In this document: in pieces, positions 1-7,580 of the stretch
Layout of the letters: every line of letters begins with the position of its first letter
Position numbering within the stretch: the first letter of the stretch is position 1
DNA from: Actinomycetes bacterium
Lineage (GTDB): Bacteria > Actinomycetota > Actinomycetes > Actinomycetales > Cellulomonadaceae
Direction: 5' to 3'
NCBI GenBank assembly: GCA_023430425.1
Contig: JAEZAR010000155.1
Span: forward strand, 1-10,294
Length of the DNA: 10,294 bases
Notes under the pieces: model-generated
What the model saw: the letters and a program-made list of their open reading frames with translations, nothing else
The model's database searches: none
What the model was told of the DNA's origin: nothing
Program-made: the position numbers and the translations under genes

Positions 1-3000
1 GCGCGAGGTACGCGATCGCCCGCCCGGCGGAGCGCACGACCCGCGCACCGGCCGCGCGGGCCGGGCGGCCGTCGGTCTCGGGCCACGGCAGCGCCGCGCC
101 GTACGGCGGCGCGGGGTCGGTGGCGGCGAGCACGACGGCAGGGGGACGCTCGCCCCGCTCGCGCGCGACCTCGGCGGCGTCCTGCCGGAGGAGGTCGACG
201 GCGCCGGGCAGCGCGAACTGGGACCCGCCGAGGTGCTCGACGAAGTAGCCGCGGCGCACCTGCCCGGCCTCCTCGAGCGCGCCGAGCACCCGGTACAGCG
301 CGGTGTACCACGCCGAGACCCCCTCGACGGCGGCGACCCCGCGCGTGAGCACCCCGTGACGGTCGAGGAGCTGCGCCGCGAGCGCGCGCGCCCGCACAGT
401 GGAGTCCGTCTCCCGCCCCGGTAGCAGCGACCACCGGCCCACCGCGTCCGGCCCTGCGGCACCGCCGCTCGGCTCCGGGCGGAGCGCCAGCCGGGTCAAG
501 GTGCGCCCGCGCGGCGTCGTCCGGCGGGTGGGGTGGGTCGTCGGACCGGAGCCGAGCCGCACGCGCAGGGGCGCCATGCTGTCGTTGGTCACGCGGGCGG
601 CCCACACGAGCTCCCACAGGGCGTCGCGCACCGCCGCCGTCCCGACGCCCTCGCCGAGCCGGATCCGCACCTGCTCCACCAGCGCAGGCAGGAAATACCC
701 GCCCCCACCGGCGAGCACCTCGACCAGGGCGTGCGCGATGCGCGCGGTGTCCGGCGTGCCGACCCCCTCGGGAGGCGGGCTCCCCGGCGCGGCAGCCGCG
801 AGCGTCGCCTGCTCCGGGTCGAGGACGGGCAGGGTGAGGTCGGCCGTCGCGGCCAGGTGCAGGCTCACGAGCCCGTCCTGCGCGGCGAGTGCGCCGTGCC
901 CGGCCCAGAGGACCTCGCCGGCCCCCGTCAGTTCGTCGAGCATCCGCGGGTCGTAGTCCGCGACGCGGGCCGGGAGCACCAGGGTCTCCAGCGCCGATGC
1001 CGGCAGCACAGCCCCCGCGAGCTGCTCGACGACGCGCGCGAGCCCGTCCACGCCCCGGTGACGCGCCGGGCCGCCCGCGGCGGTCACGCCCTGCCACCTC
1101 GGCAGGAACACGCCGAGGGCCGTGGGCGGCACCGGCTCCACCTCGGCGCGCAGGGCCGCGAGGGACCGCCGCCGGATCAGGCGCAGGACGTCGGCGTCGC
1201 AGACGTCCTCACCGGTCCCGCCGAGGGACTCCGGCCGGATGCGGCCCGTCACCACCGCGCCGTCGGCCTCCAGCCGTGCCAGGACCGGGGCGACGACGGC
1301 CACACCCAGACCGAGGTGCGCGGCGACGTCCGCAGGCGTGAACGGCCCGTGGGTGCGCGCGTAACGCCGGACGAGGTCCGCCAGCGGGTCGGGGACCACC
1401 TCGGTGAAGGCCTCCGGGATGCCCACCGGGAGCGCGACGCCGAGCGCGTCGCGGAGCCGCCCGGCGTCCTCGACCGCGGCCCACCGCTCGCCCTGCGCGG
1501 CGCCGGCGAGGCGGACCCGGATGACGCGGCGCGCCGCCTCCAGCTCGGCGAGCCACCGCGGCACCTCGGGCCGCAGCTCCGGCCTCGTGCGGGCCTGGAC
1601 GTCGGCGGTCGTCAGCGGGCCGTGCCGGCGCACGACGTCGGCGGCGTCCTCGAGGTGGCGGGCCTGGCGCGCCGGCGCCGTGCCCATCACCTCGGCCTCG
1701 GTCCGCTCGACGGCGCCGGGGTCGAGCAGGTCGGCGAGCTGGGTGGCCCCCTGCGGCCCGAGCAGCTCCGCCAGCAGCGTCGGGTCGAGCGTGAGCGCGG
1801 CCGCCCGGCGCTCCGCCAGGGGCGCGTCGCCCTCGTAGAGGAACTGGGCGGTGTAGCCGAACAGGAGCGAGCGGGCGAACGGCGACGGCGTCGAGGTGGT
1901 CACCTCGAGCACGCGGACCCGCCGCGCCGCCACGTCGCGCATGAGCTGGGCGAGCCCCTCGACGTCGAAGTCGTCCTGGAGGCACTCGCGGGCCGCCTCG
2001 AGCAGGACCGGGAAGTCGGGGAAGCGGGACGCCACGGACAGCAGCTGGCTCGCGCGCTGGCGCTGCTGCCACAAGGGCTGGCGCCGGTCGGGACGACGCC
2101 GCGGCAGCAGCAGGGACCGGGCCGCCGCCTCCCGGAAGCGGGCGGCGAACAGTGCCGACCCGCCGAGCTCCGTGCGCACCGCGCCCGCCACGTCGTCCGG
2201 GTCGACGAGCAGGTCGTCGAGCTCGAGCTGCGGTCCCTGGGTCCCGGTCCACCGCCCGGCGGTCACGTCCCACACGGCGTCGGACAGCGTGTCCGGCAGG
2301 CGCAGGACCAGGCCGTCGTCGGCGTGGAGGACGGCGGCGTCCACGCCGTGGCGCTCGCGCAGCCGCGCAGCGAGGACGATCGCCCACGGGGCGTGCACGC
2401 GGGCACCGAACGGCGAGTGCACGACCACGCGCCAGTCGCCCACCTCGTCGCGGAAGCGCTCGACCACGATCGTCGCGTCGTCGGGGACGTGGCCCGTCGC
2501 GTCGCGCTGCTCCGCGAGGTAGGCGAGCAGGTTGTCGGTCGCCCAGGCGTCCAGCCCCTCGGCCGCCAGGCGGCGCCTCGCCTCGTCGGCGGGCAGCGCG
2601 GCCACGTCGCGCACCCACCGCCCGACGGCGCGTCCCAGCTCGAGGGGGCGGCCCGGCGCGTCGCCCTTCCAGAAGGGGAGCCGGCCCGGCTGCCCGGGGG
2701 CGGGGGAGACGAGGACGCGGTCCGGGGTGATGTCCTCGATGCGCCACGTGCTCGACCCCAGGGTGAAGGTGTCACCCACGCGCGACTCGTAGACCATCTC
2801 CTCGTCCAGCTCGCCGACGCGGCGCCCGCCGCGGCGTCCGCCGGCGTCGGCCGCCGCGGCGTCGCCGCCGGCGAGGAACACGCCGTACAGGCCGCGGTCC
2901 GGGATGGTCCCGCCGCTGGTCGTGGCGAGCCGCAGCGCTCCCGGGCGGGCATTGAGCCGTCCCGTCGACCGGTCCCAGACGATGCGGGGGCGCAGCTCGC

Positions 3001-4612
3001 CGAACTCCTCGCTCGGGTACCGCCCGGCGAGCATGTCGAGCACCGCGTGCAGGGTCGCCTCGCCGAGGGCCGCGTACGGGGCGGCGCGCCGCACGACGGC
3101 GGCGAGGTCCGGGACTGTCCAGTCGTCGACCGCGACCATCGCGACGACCTGCTGGGCCAGGACGTCCAGCGGGGTGGTCGGCACCGAGAGCTCCTCGATC
3201 GCGCCGACGCGCATGCGGCCCGCGGTCACCGCGGCCGGCACGAGGTCGCCGCGGTGGGTCGGGAAGAGGACCCCGCGCGAGACCGCCCCGACCTGGTGCC
3301 CCGCCCGGCCGACCCGCTGCAGGCCCGACGCGACGCTCGGCGGCGACCCCACCTGGACGACGAGGTCGACCGCCCCCATGTCGATGCCGAGCTCGAGGCT
3401 CGACGTCGCCACGACCGCGGGCAGGCGCCCCGACTTCAGCTCCGTCTCCGTCCGCGACCGCTCGGCACGGCTCATCGACCCGTGGTGCGCGCGGGCGAGG
3501 ATCGTCGCGGCGTCCCGGGTGTCCACGCCGGCGCTGGTCCCCGACTGTGAGGGTGTCGCCGCCGCCTGCACGGCGCCGACGTCGGGCACCTCGTCGCCGC
3601 GGCGCTCCGCCCACACCTCGTTCAGCCGGGAGGTGAGGCGCTCGGCGCCCCGTCGGGAGTTGGTGAAGACGAGCGTCGAGCGGTGGGCGGCGACGAGGTC
3701 GGCGATGCGCTCCTCGACGTGCGGCCACACCGACCGGCTCGCGCGGAGCGCGGCCGGGTCGGGCGGTTCCGCGCCCGTTCCGCCCGGCGTCGCGTCGGGC
3801 GTCGGGGTCCCCGGGTCGCGCGGGGTGAGGTCGGCGAGGTCGGGCACGGGGACGACGACCTCGACGTCCACCTGCTTGCTCGCCGGCGGCTGGACCACGG
3901 TGACCGTGCGGCCGCCCTCCTCCGGCGGGCGCGCACCGGCGAGGAAGCGGGCGACGGTCTCGACGGGTCGCACGGTCGCCGACAGCCCGATCCGCTGGGC
4001 GGGACCGTCGCCCCCGGCGTCGAGGAGGGCGTCCAGCCGCTCGAGGCTGAGCGCCAGGTGGGCACCGCGCTTGGTCCCGGCGACCGCGTGGATCTCGTCG
4101 ACGATCACCGTGCGCACGCCCGCGAGCCCGGACCGGGCGGCCGACGTGAGCACGAGGTACAGGGACTCCGGCGTCGTGATCAGCACGTCCGGCGGCCGCG
4201 TCCCGAACGCGCGCCGCTCGTTCGCGGGCGTGTCCCCGGTGCGGATGCCGGCCTCGACGTCGGGCACGGTCGCACCGAGCCGCTGCGCTGCCTGGCGGAT
4301 GCCGACGAGCGGGGAGCGCAGGTTCCGCTCGACGTCGACCGCGAGCGCCTTGAGCGGGGAGACGTACACGACCCGGCAGCGTCGCGCGGGGTCGGCGGGC
4401 TCGGGCCCGGCGAGCAGGCGGTCGAGGGCCCAGAGGAAGGCGGACAGGGTCTTGCCGGAGCCGGTGGGTGCGACGACGAGGGCGTGCTGGCCGGCGGCGA
4501 TCGCGGACCACGCGCCCGCCTGGGCCGTCGTGGGCGCGGCGAACGCGCCGGTGAACCAGGCGCGGGTCGCCGGCGTGAACGGCGCCAGCGGGTCGCCGGC
4601 CGGTGTGCTCAC
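1..4612 (-). CDS. lhr: Lhr-type ATP-dependent DNA helicase (C-terminus cut by window edge)
   Basis: Superfamily 2 helicase of the Lhr family, an ATP-driven 3'-to-5' single-strand DNA translocase that unwinds RNA:DNA hybrids in mycobacteria and is linked there to DNA repair. The frame stays open for 1537 codons from a GTG at 4612. Visible motifs are Walker A APTGSGKT (K54), motif II DEIH (172-175), motif III SAT (211-213), motif V ATSSLELGIDMG and motif VI QRVGRAGHQ (432-440). The Lhr-core sequences VGELDEEMVYESRVGD and PGQPGRLPFWKGD follow, then a long C-terminal region with winged-helix-like stretches and the Lhr-typical YGAALPWPE near the end. Mycobacterial Lhr is about 1500 residues, so probably only the last part is missing. 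A Pro/Gly/Thr-rich insertion (about 264-286) lies between the two RecA-like domains. The GTG is preferred because the ATG 8 nt upstream (4620) reads only Met-Ala-Arg-stop. Family assignment is firm; the biological role is inferred from the family. Confidence 0.95.
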   Translation of the reverse strand, partial: MSTPAGDPLAPFTPATRAWFTGAFAAPTTAQAGAWSAIAAGQHALVVAPTGSGKTLSAFLWALDRLLAGPEPADPARRCRVVYVSPLKALAVDVERNLRSPLVGIRQAAQRLGATVPDVEAGIRTGDTPANERRAFGTRPPDVLITTPESLYLVLTSAARSGLAGVRTVIVDEIHAVAGTKRGAHLALSLERLDALLDAGGDGPAQRIGLSATVRPVETVARFLAGARPPEEGGRTVTVVQPPASKQVDVEVVVPVPDLADLTPRDPGTPTPDATPGGTGAEPPDPAALRASRSVWPHVEERIADLVAAHRSTLVFTNSRRGAERLTSRLNEVWAERRGDEVPDVGAVQAAATPSQSGTSAGVDTRDAATILARAHHGSMSRAERSRTETELKSGRLPAVVATSSLELGIDMGAVDLVVQVGSPPSVASGLQRVGRAGHQVGAVSRGVLFPTHRGDLVPAAVTAGRMRVGAIEELSVPTTPLDVLAQQVVAMVAVDDWTVPDLAAVVRRAAPYAALGEATLHAVLDMLAGRYPSEEFGELRPRIVWDRSTGRLNARPGALRLATTSGGTIPDRGLYGVFLAGGDAAAADAGGRRGGRRVGELDEEMVYESRVGDTFTLGSSTWRIEDITPDRVLVSPAPGQPGRLPFWKGDAPGRPLELGRAVGRWVRDVAALPADEARRRLAAEGLDAWATDNLLAYLAEQRDATGHVPDDATIVVERFRDEVGDWRVVVHSPFGARVHAPWAIVLAARLRERHGVDAAVLHADDGLVLRLPDTLSDAVWDVTAGRWTGTQGPQLELDDLLVDPDDVAGAVRTELGGSALFAARFREAAARSLLLPRRRPDRRQPLWQQRQRASQLLSVASRFPDFPVLLEAARECLQDDFDVEGLAQLMRDVAARRVRVLEVTTSTPSPFARSLLFGYTAQFLYEGDAPLAERRAAALTLDPTLLAELLGPQGATQLADLLDPGAVERTEAEVMGTAPARQARHLEDAADVVRRHGPLTTADVQARTRPELRPEVPRWLAELEAARRVIRVRLAGAAQGERWAAVEDAGRLRDALGVALPVGIPEAFTEVVPDPLADLVRRYARTHGPFTPADVAAHLGLGVAVVAPVLARLEADGAVVTGRIRPESLGGTGEDVCDADVLRLIRRRSLAALRAEVEPVPPTALGVFLPRWQGVTAAGGPARHRGVDGLARVVEQLAGAVLPASALETLVLPARVADYDPRMLDELTGAGEVLWAGHGALAAQDGLVSLHLAATADLTLPVLDPEQATLAAAAPGSPPPEGVGTPDTARIAHALVEVLAGGGGYFLPALVEQVRIRLGEGVGTAAVRDALWELVWAARVTNDSMAPLRVRLGSGPTTHPTRRTTPRGRTLTRLALRPEPSGGAAGPDAVGRWSLLPGRETDSTVRARALAAQLLDRHGVLTRGVAAVEGVSAWYTALYRVLGALEEAGQVRRGYFVEHLGGSQFALPGAVDLLRQDAAEVARERGERPPAVVLAATDPAPPYGAALPWPETDGRPARAAGARVVRSAGRAIAYLA

Positions 4613-4618
4613 CGCGCC

Positions 4619-4624
4619 ATTGTG
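4619..4624 (-). promoter_or_regulatory. Candidate -10 element of lhr (possible leaderless start)
   Basis: On the minus strand CACAAT is followed by exactly 6 nt and then the lhr GTG. This matches the spacing at which a sigma-70-type -10 puts the transcript start on the first codon base, as in actinobacterial leaderless mRNAs. It keeps the key A2 and T6 of TANNNT but lacks the first T, and no clear -35 is visible. GGCGGA, 12 nt before the GTG, could instead be a poorly spaced ribosome binding site. Confidence 0.25.
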
Positions 4625-4635
4625 TCCGCCGGCGC

Positions 4636-4667
4636 CGACAGCGACCTGGCGACGGCGTCCGCTGTCG
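4636..4667. repeat. 8-bp inverted repeat in the lhr/DUF3046 divergent gap
   Basis: CGACAGCG (4636-4643) and its exact reverse complement CGCTGTCG (4660-4667) are separated by 16 nt, in the middle of the 75-bp gap between the divergent lhr and DUF3046 genes. A 10-bp direct repeat, GCGACCTGGC, overlaps both arms (4641-4650 and 4667-4676, repeat period 26 bp). The placement would suit an operator shared by the two genes, but no known regulator site is recognised and the GC-rich background makes chance repeats fairly likely. It is not a LexA box. Confidence 0.35.
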
Positions 4668-4687
4668 CGACCTGGCAGGCTGGGCCG

Positions 4688-4909
4688 GTGCGCTACAGCG
4701 AGTTCTGGGACCTCGTCGACGACGTGCTCGGCCCTCTCGGCCGCACGCTCACGCGGGACCTCGTCGTCGGCGCCCTCGGCGACCGCACGAGCGAGCAGGC
4801 CCTCGCCGACGGCGAGGACCCGGCCGCCGTCTGGCGGGCGCTGTGCGACGCGCAGGACGTCCCGACCGCCCTGCGGTGGGGCCGCGACCGACCGCGCCGG
4901 CGCGCCTGA
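4688..4909 (+). CDS. DUF3046 family protein, small recA-linked actinobacterial protein
   Basis: A 73-residue protein of unknown function that I recognise as DUF3046 from its pattern: an N-terminal R-Y-S-E-F-W, a middle GALGDRTSEQALADGEDP, then VWRALCDAQDVP and a basic Arg-rich tail. The length fits the family (about 60-75 residues). It appears to be soluble and mostly helical, with no signal peptide or membrane segment. In many actinobacteria, including M. tuberculosis (Rv2738c, as I recall), a gene of this family lies directly upstream of recA. Here it lies between lhr and recA, but a three-gene transporter operon separates it from recA. The start is GTG 4688: the family match begins there, and a weak GGCAGG lies 8 nt upstream. 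No biochemical function should be assigned; a DNA repair link is inferred only from gene neighbourhood. Confidence 0.88.
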   Translation: MRYSEFWDLVDDVLGPLGRTLTRDLVVGALGDRTSEQALADGEDPAAVWRALCDAQDVPTALRWGRDRPRRRA

Positions 4910-4932
4910 CGCGTGGGCGGCCCCCGCGGGAT

Positions 4933-4955
4933 GCCCGGTCCGCAAACGGATGGGC
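4933..4955 (+). terminator. Possible hairpin after DUF3046
   Basis: GCCC (4933-4936) pairs with GGGC (4952-4955), and TCCG (4939-4942) pairs with CGGA (4947-4950) around a CAAA loop, leaving a small 2x1 internal loop. It lies 24 nt after the DUF3046 stop and 20 nt before the proposed -10 of the ABC operon. There is no T tract, so it is not a classical intrinsic terminator. It may weakly end the DUF3046 transcript or be incidental. Confidence 0.25.
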
Positions 4956-4974
4956 TCCTGTCGGCCGGCGGGGG

Positions 4975-4980
4975 TACGTT
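4975..4980 (+). promoter_or_regulatory. Candidate -10 of the ABC transporter operon, leaderless layout
   Basis: TACGTT matches the actinobacterial -10 pattern TANNNT. It is followed by six nt (CTCCCG) and then the GTG of the ATPase gene, so transcription would begin on or within a base of the start codon. The bases directly before the GTG contain no purine-rich ribosome binding site, which fits leaderless translation. No good -35 hexamer is seen at 16-18 nt upstream, which is common in this group. Confidence 0.42.
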
Positions 4981-4986
4981 CTCCCG

Positions 4987-5916
4987 GTGCCCGACGCCCC
5001 TCTCATCCACGCGCGCGGCCTGGTGAAGACCTTCGGCGACTTCGTCGCCGTCGACGGGATCGACGTCGAGGTCCGCCGCGGCGAGTCCTTCGGCTTCCTG
5101 GGCCCCAACGGGGCCGGCAAGTCGTCGACCATGCGCATGATCGGGTGCGTGTCGCCGCCGTCCGGAGGCACGCTGCGGGTCCTCGGCATGGACCCGGCGA
5201 CCGACGGGCCGCGGATCCGCGCGCGGCTCGGCGTCGTGCCGCAGCGCGACAGCCTCGACGAGGAGCTCACCGTCGAGGAGAACCTGTGGGTGTACGGGCG
5301 GTACTTCGGGCTGCCGCGCGACGTCGTGCGTGCCCGCGCGACGGACCTCCTGGAGTTCGCCCAGCTCGCCGACCGGGCCGGCTCGATCGTCGAGCCGCTG
5401 TCCGGGGGCATGAAGCGCCGGCTCACGATCGCCCGGGGGCTCGTCAACGACCCCGAGATCCTGCTGCTGGACGAGCCGACCACCGGCCTGGACCCGCAGG
5501 CGCGGCACGTGCTCTGGGACCGGCTGTTCCGGCTCAAGCGCGAGGGCGTCACCCTCGTCCTGACGACGCACTACATGGACGAGGCGGAGCAGCTGTGCGA
5601 CCGGCTCGTCGTCATGGACCGCGGCCGGATCGTCGCGGAGGGCTCCCCGCGCGAGCTCATCGCCGCGTACTCGACCCGCGAGGTGCTCGAGCTCCGGTTC
5701 GACGCCGACGACCACGCCCAGCACCTGGCCGCGGTGGACGGCGTCGCTGAACGCGTCGAGGTGCTCGCGGACCGCCTCCTGCTCTACGTGCGCGACGGGG
5801 AGGCCGCCCACGGGGAGGTCGTGCGGCGGGGCCTCGAGCCGTTGTCGGCGCTCTGGCGGCGGTCCACGCTGGAGGACGTGTTCCTGCACCTGACCGGCCG
5901 GAGCCTGGTGGACTGA
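4987..5916 (+). CDS. ABC-2 type exporter ATP-binding protein (NodI/DrrA-like)
   Basis: A 309-residue ATPase subunit that powers the two permeases encoded directly after it, on the cytoplasmic face of the membrane. All nucleotide-binding motifs are present: Walker A GPNGAGKS (39-46, K45), Q-loop Q86, signature LSGGM (138-142), Walker B LLLDEP with D162 and catalytic E163, D-loop GLD (167-169) and H-loop H195. The surrounding sequence (GCVSPPSGG, YGRYFGL, LTTHYMDEAEQLCDRLVVMD) is of the NodI/DrrA/CcmA subgroup, and an extra C-terminal domain of about 90 residues follows, as is usual for that subgroup. The start is GTG 4987 because homology begins at once (LIHARGLVKTFG) and a TANNNT lies just upstream; the open frame continues further 5' but reads as low-complexity Arg/Pro. 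The stop overlaps the next start by one base (TGATG). The substrate cannot be told; drugs, lipids or glycans are all exported by such systems. Confidence 0.93.
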   Translation: MPDAPLIHARGLVKTFGDFVAVDGIDVEVRRGESFGFLGPNGAGKSSTMRMIGCVSPPSGGTLRVLGMDPATDGPRIRARLGVVPQRDSLDEELTVEENLWVYGRYFGLPRDVVRARATDLLEFAQLADRAGSIVEPLSGGMKRRLTIARGLVNDPEILLLDEPTTGLDPQARHVLWDRLFRLKREGVTLVLTTHYMDEAEQLCDRLVVMDRGRIVAEGSPRELIAAYSTREVLELRFDADDHAQHLAAVDGVAERVEVLADRLLLYVRDGEAAHGEVVRRGLEPLSALWRRSTLEDVFLHLTGRSLVD

Positions 5917-6728
5917 TGACGACGACGGCGCACGCGGGCGCGCTCACCGCCGCCGCCCCGGTGCCCGGCTGGCGCCGGGTCGCCGAGCACTGGATGCGCA
6001 AGTACCGGCGCGTCTGGTTCGGCTCGGCGATCTCGAGCTTCCTCGCGCCGCTGCTCTACCTCGCGGGCATGGGCTTCGGGCTGGGCCTGCTCGTCGACCG
6101 GGCCTCGGGCGGCGTCGGCGGCGTCCCGTACGTGGTCTTCATCGCGCCTGGGGTGCTCGCCGCCACGGCCATGCAGGTCGGCGTCGGCGAGGCGTCCTTC
6201 TCGGTCATGGGCGGCATCAAGTGGGACCGCGGGTACCACGCGATGCTCGCCACGCCGCTGGCGCCCGGCGACGTGGTCGCCGGGCAGCTCGCCTTCATCG
6301 GGTTCCGCGTCCTCACGTCGTGCGCGGTGTTCCTGGTCGTGGCGGCCGCCCTCGGCACCGTGCGCTCGCCGTGGGCGCTCGTCGCGCTGGGTGTCGCGAC
6401 GCTGTGCGGGCTGGCGTTCGCGGCGGGCTCCTTCGCCTACGCCGCCAGGCTCGAGAACGACCGCGGGCTCACGCTCCTGTTCCGCTTCGTCATCACGCCG
6501 ATGATGCTGTTCGCCGGCACGTTCTTCCCCGTGGAGCAGCTGCCGGGCTGGCTCCAGCCGGTCGCGTGGCTGACCCCGCTGTGGCACGCCGTCGACGCGT
6601 GCCGGTCGCTGGTGCTCGGCACCGCGACGCCGGGTCCGGTGCTCGGGCACGTCGCCTACCTCGCACTGTGGCTCGCGGGCGGCTGGTGGCTGGCCGTCCG
6701 CACCCTGCGCCGACGGATGGTGGTCTAG
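5916..6728 (+). CDS. ABC-2 type transporter permease, first subunit (NodJ-like)
   Basis: A 270-residue integral membrane protein with about six hydrophobic segments: roughly 37-60, 71-92, 120-146, 150-173, 183-205 and 238-260. The basic N-terminal RRVAEHWMRKYRR precedes the first segment, suggesting a cytoplasmic N-terminus. Family hallmarks are MLATPLAPGDVVAG (110-123) between helices 2 and 3, the likely coupling region, and FAGTFFPVEQLPGWLQP before the last helix, both typical of NodJ-like ABC-2 permeases. Its ATG overlaps the ATPase stop codon, indicating translational coupling, and its stop abuts the start of the second permease. It probably forms a heterodimer with that protein in a two-permease, two-ATPase exporter. 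Substrate unknown. Confidence 0.91.
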   Translation: MTTTAHAGALTAAAPVPGWRRVAEHWMRKYRRVWFGSAISSFLAPLLYLAGMGFGLGLLVDRASGGVGGVPYVVFIAPGVLAATAMQVGVGEASFSVMGGIKWDRGYHAMLATPLAPGDVVAGQLAFIGFRVLTSCAVFLVVAAALGTVRSPWALVALGVATLCGLAFAAGSFAYAARLENDRGLTLLFRFVITPMMLFAGTFFPVEQLPGWLQPVAWLTPLWHAVDACRSLVLGTATPGPVLGHVAYLALWLAGGWWLAVRTLRRRMVV

Positions 6729-7580
6729 GTGGCCACGAGCACGCGGGAGCGGGACCCGCGGCGCGTCGGTGCCGGGCTGGCGCGCCAGGTCGTGCGGGCG
6801 GTCCCCCTGCCCGCCGGCGCGGGCATGGCGCGCACGCTCGTGGAGCGCAACTTCCGGTCGTTCCGTCGGACGTGGACGATCATCGTCTCCGGGTTCTTCG
6901 AGCCGGTCTTCTTCCTGTTCGCCATGGGGGTCGGCATCGGCTCCATGGTCGGTGACGTGGACCTCGGAGAGGGCCGAACGGTGCCGTACGGCGTCTTCGT
7001 GGCACCGGCGCTGCTGGCGGCCTCGGCGATGAACGGCGCGGTCTTCGACTCCACGACGAACGTCTTCTTCAAGCTCAAGTACGCCAAGCTCTACGACTCG
7101 GTCCTCGCGACGCCGCTGGGGCCGCGCGACGTGGCGGTCGGGGAGATCAGCTGGGCGCTGCTGCGGGGACTCGTGTACTCCGGCGCGTTCCTCGTCGTCG
7201 CGGCGGCCGCGGGGACCGTGCGGTCGTGGTGGGCCCTGGCCGCCGTGCCCGCCGCGACGCTCATCGGCTGGGCCTTCGCGTCGGTGGGCATGGCCTGCGC
7301 CACGTACATGCGCACCTGGGCGGACTTCGACTGGATCCAGCTGGCGATCATGCCCATGTTCCTGTTCTCCGCGACCTTCTTCCCCCTGACCGCCTACCCC
7401 GACGTGCTGCAGACGGTGGTGCAGGCGACGCCGCTGTACCACGGGGTGGCGATGACCCGGGAGCTCATGCTGGGCGAGGTGACCGTCGCGATGGTCGGCC
7501 ACGTCGCGTACCTCGTGGGCATGGGCGTGATCGGGACCGTGTGGACCGCGGGGCGTGTGGAGAAGCTGCTCCTCAAGTAG
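6729..7580 (+). CDS. ABC-2 type transporter permease, second subunit (NodJ-like)
   Basis: A 283-residue membrane protein and diverged paralogue of the preceding permease. Shared blocks include ATPLGPRDVAVGE versus ATPLAPGDVVAGQ, FLVVAAAAGTVRSWWAL versus FLVVAAALGTVRSPWAL, SATFFPLTAYP versus AGTFFPVEQLP, and GHVAYL near the C-terminus of both. A longer cytoplasmic-looking N-terminus rich in Arg (about 1-50) precedes the first of roughly six membrane segments. The GTG start follows the upstream TAG with no spacer, so translation is probably coupled by reinitiation; a later start cannot be excluded because the first 30 residues are not clearly conserved. It ends 261 nt before recA with no strong terminator visible. 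Most likely it pairs with the first permease as a heterodimer. Confidence 0.9.
   Translation: MATSTRERDPRRVGAGLARQVVRAVPLPAGAGMARTLVERNFRSFRRTWTIIVSGFFEPVFFLFAMGVGIGSMVGDVDLGEGRTVPYGVFVAPALLAASAMNGAVFDSTTNVFFKLKYAKLYDSVLATPLGPRDVAVGEISWALLRGLVYSGAFLVVAAAAGTVRSWWALAAVPAATLIGWAFASVGMACATYMRTWADFDWIQLAIMPMFLFSATFFPLTAYPDVLQTVVQATPLYHGVAMTRELMLGEVTVAMVGHVAYLVGMGVIGTVWTAGRVEKLLLK

Noticed and set aside
533..3550. A 1005-codon open frame on the plus strand, antisense to lhr
   Set aside because: Its protein is low-complexity Arg/Gly/Pro/His with no recognisable domain, and the opposite strand encodes clear Lhr motifs throughout. Long antisense frames are expected at this GC content.
4612..4620. ATG at 4620 on the minus strand as the lhr start
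   Set aside because: It reads Met-Ala-Arg then a stop, and the stop overlaps the GTG used by lhr. It is too short to be a gene; a role in coupling is possible but not supported.
4603..4986. N-terminal extension of the ABC ATPase to a GTG at 4603
   Set aside because: It would overlap the whole DUF3046 gene, reads as Arg/Pro-rich low-complexity sequence, and family homology begins at the GTG at 4987, which has a -10 element just upstream.
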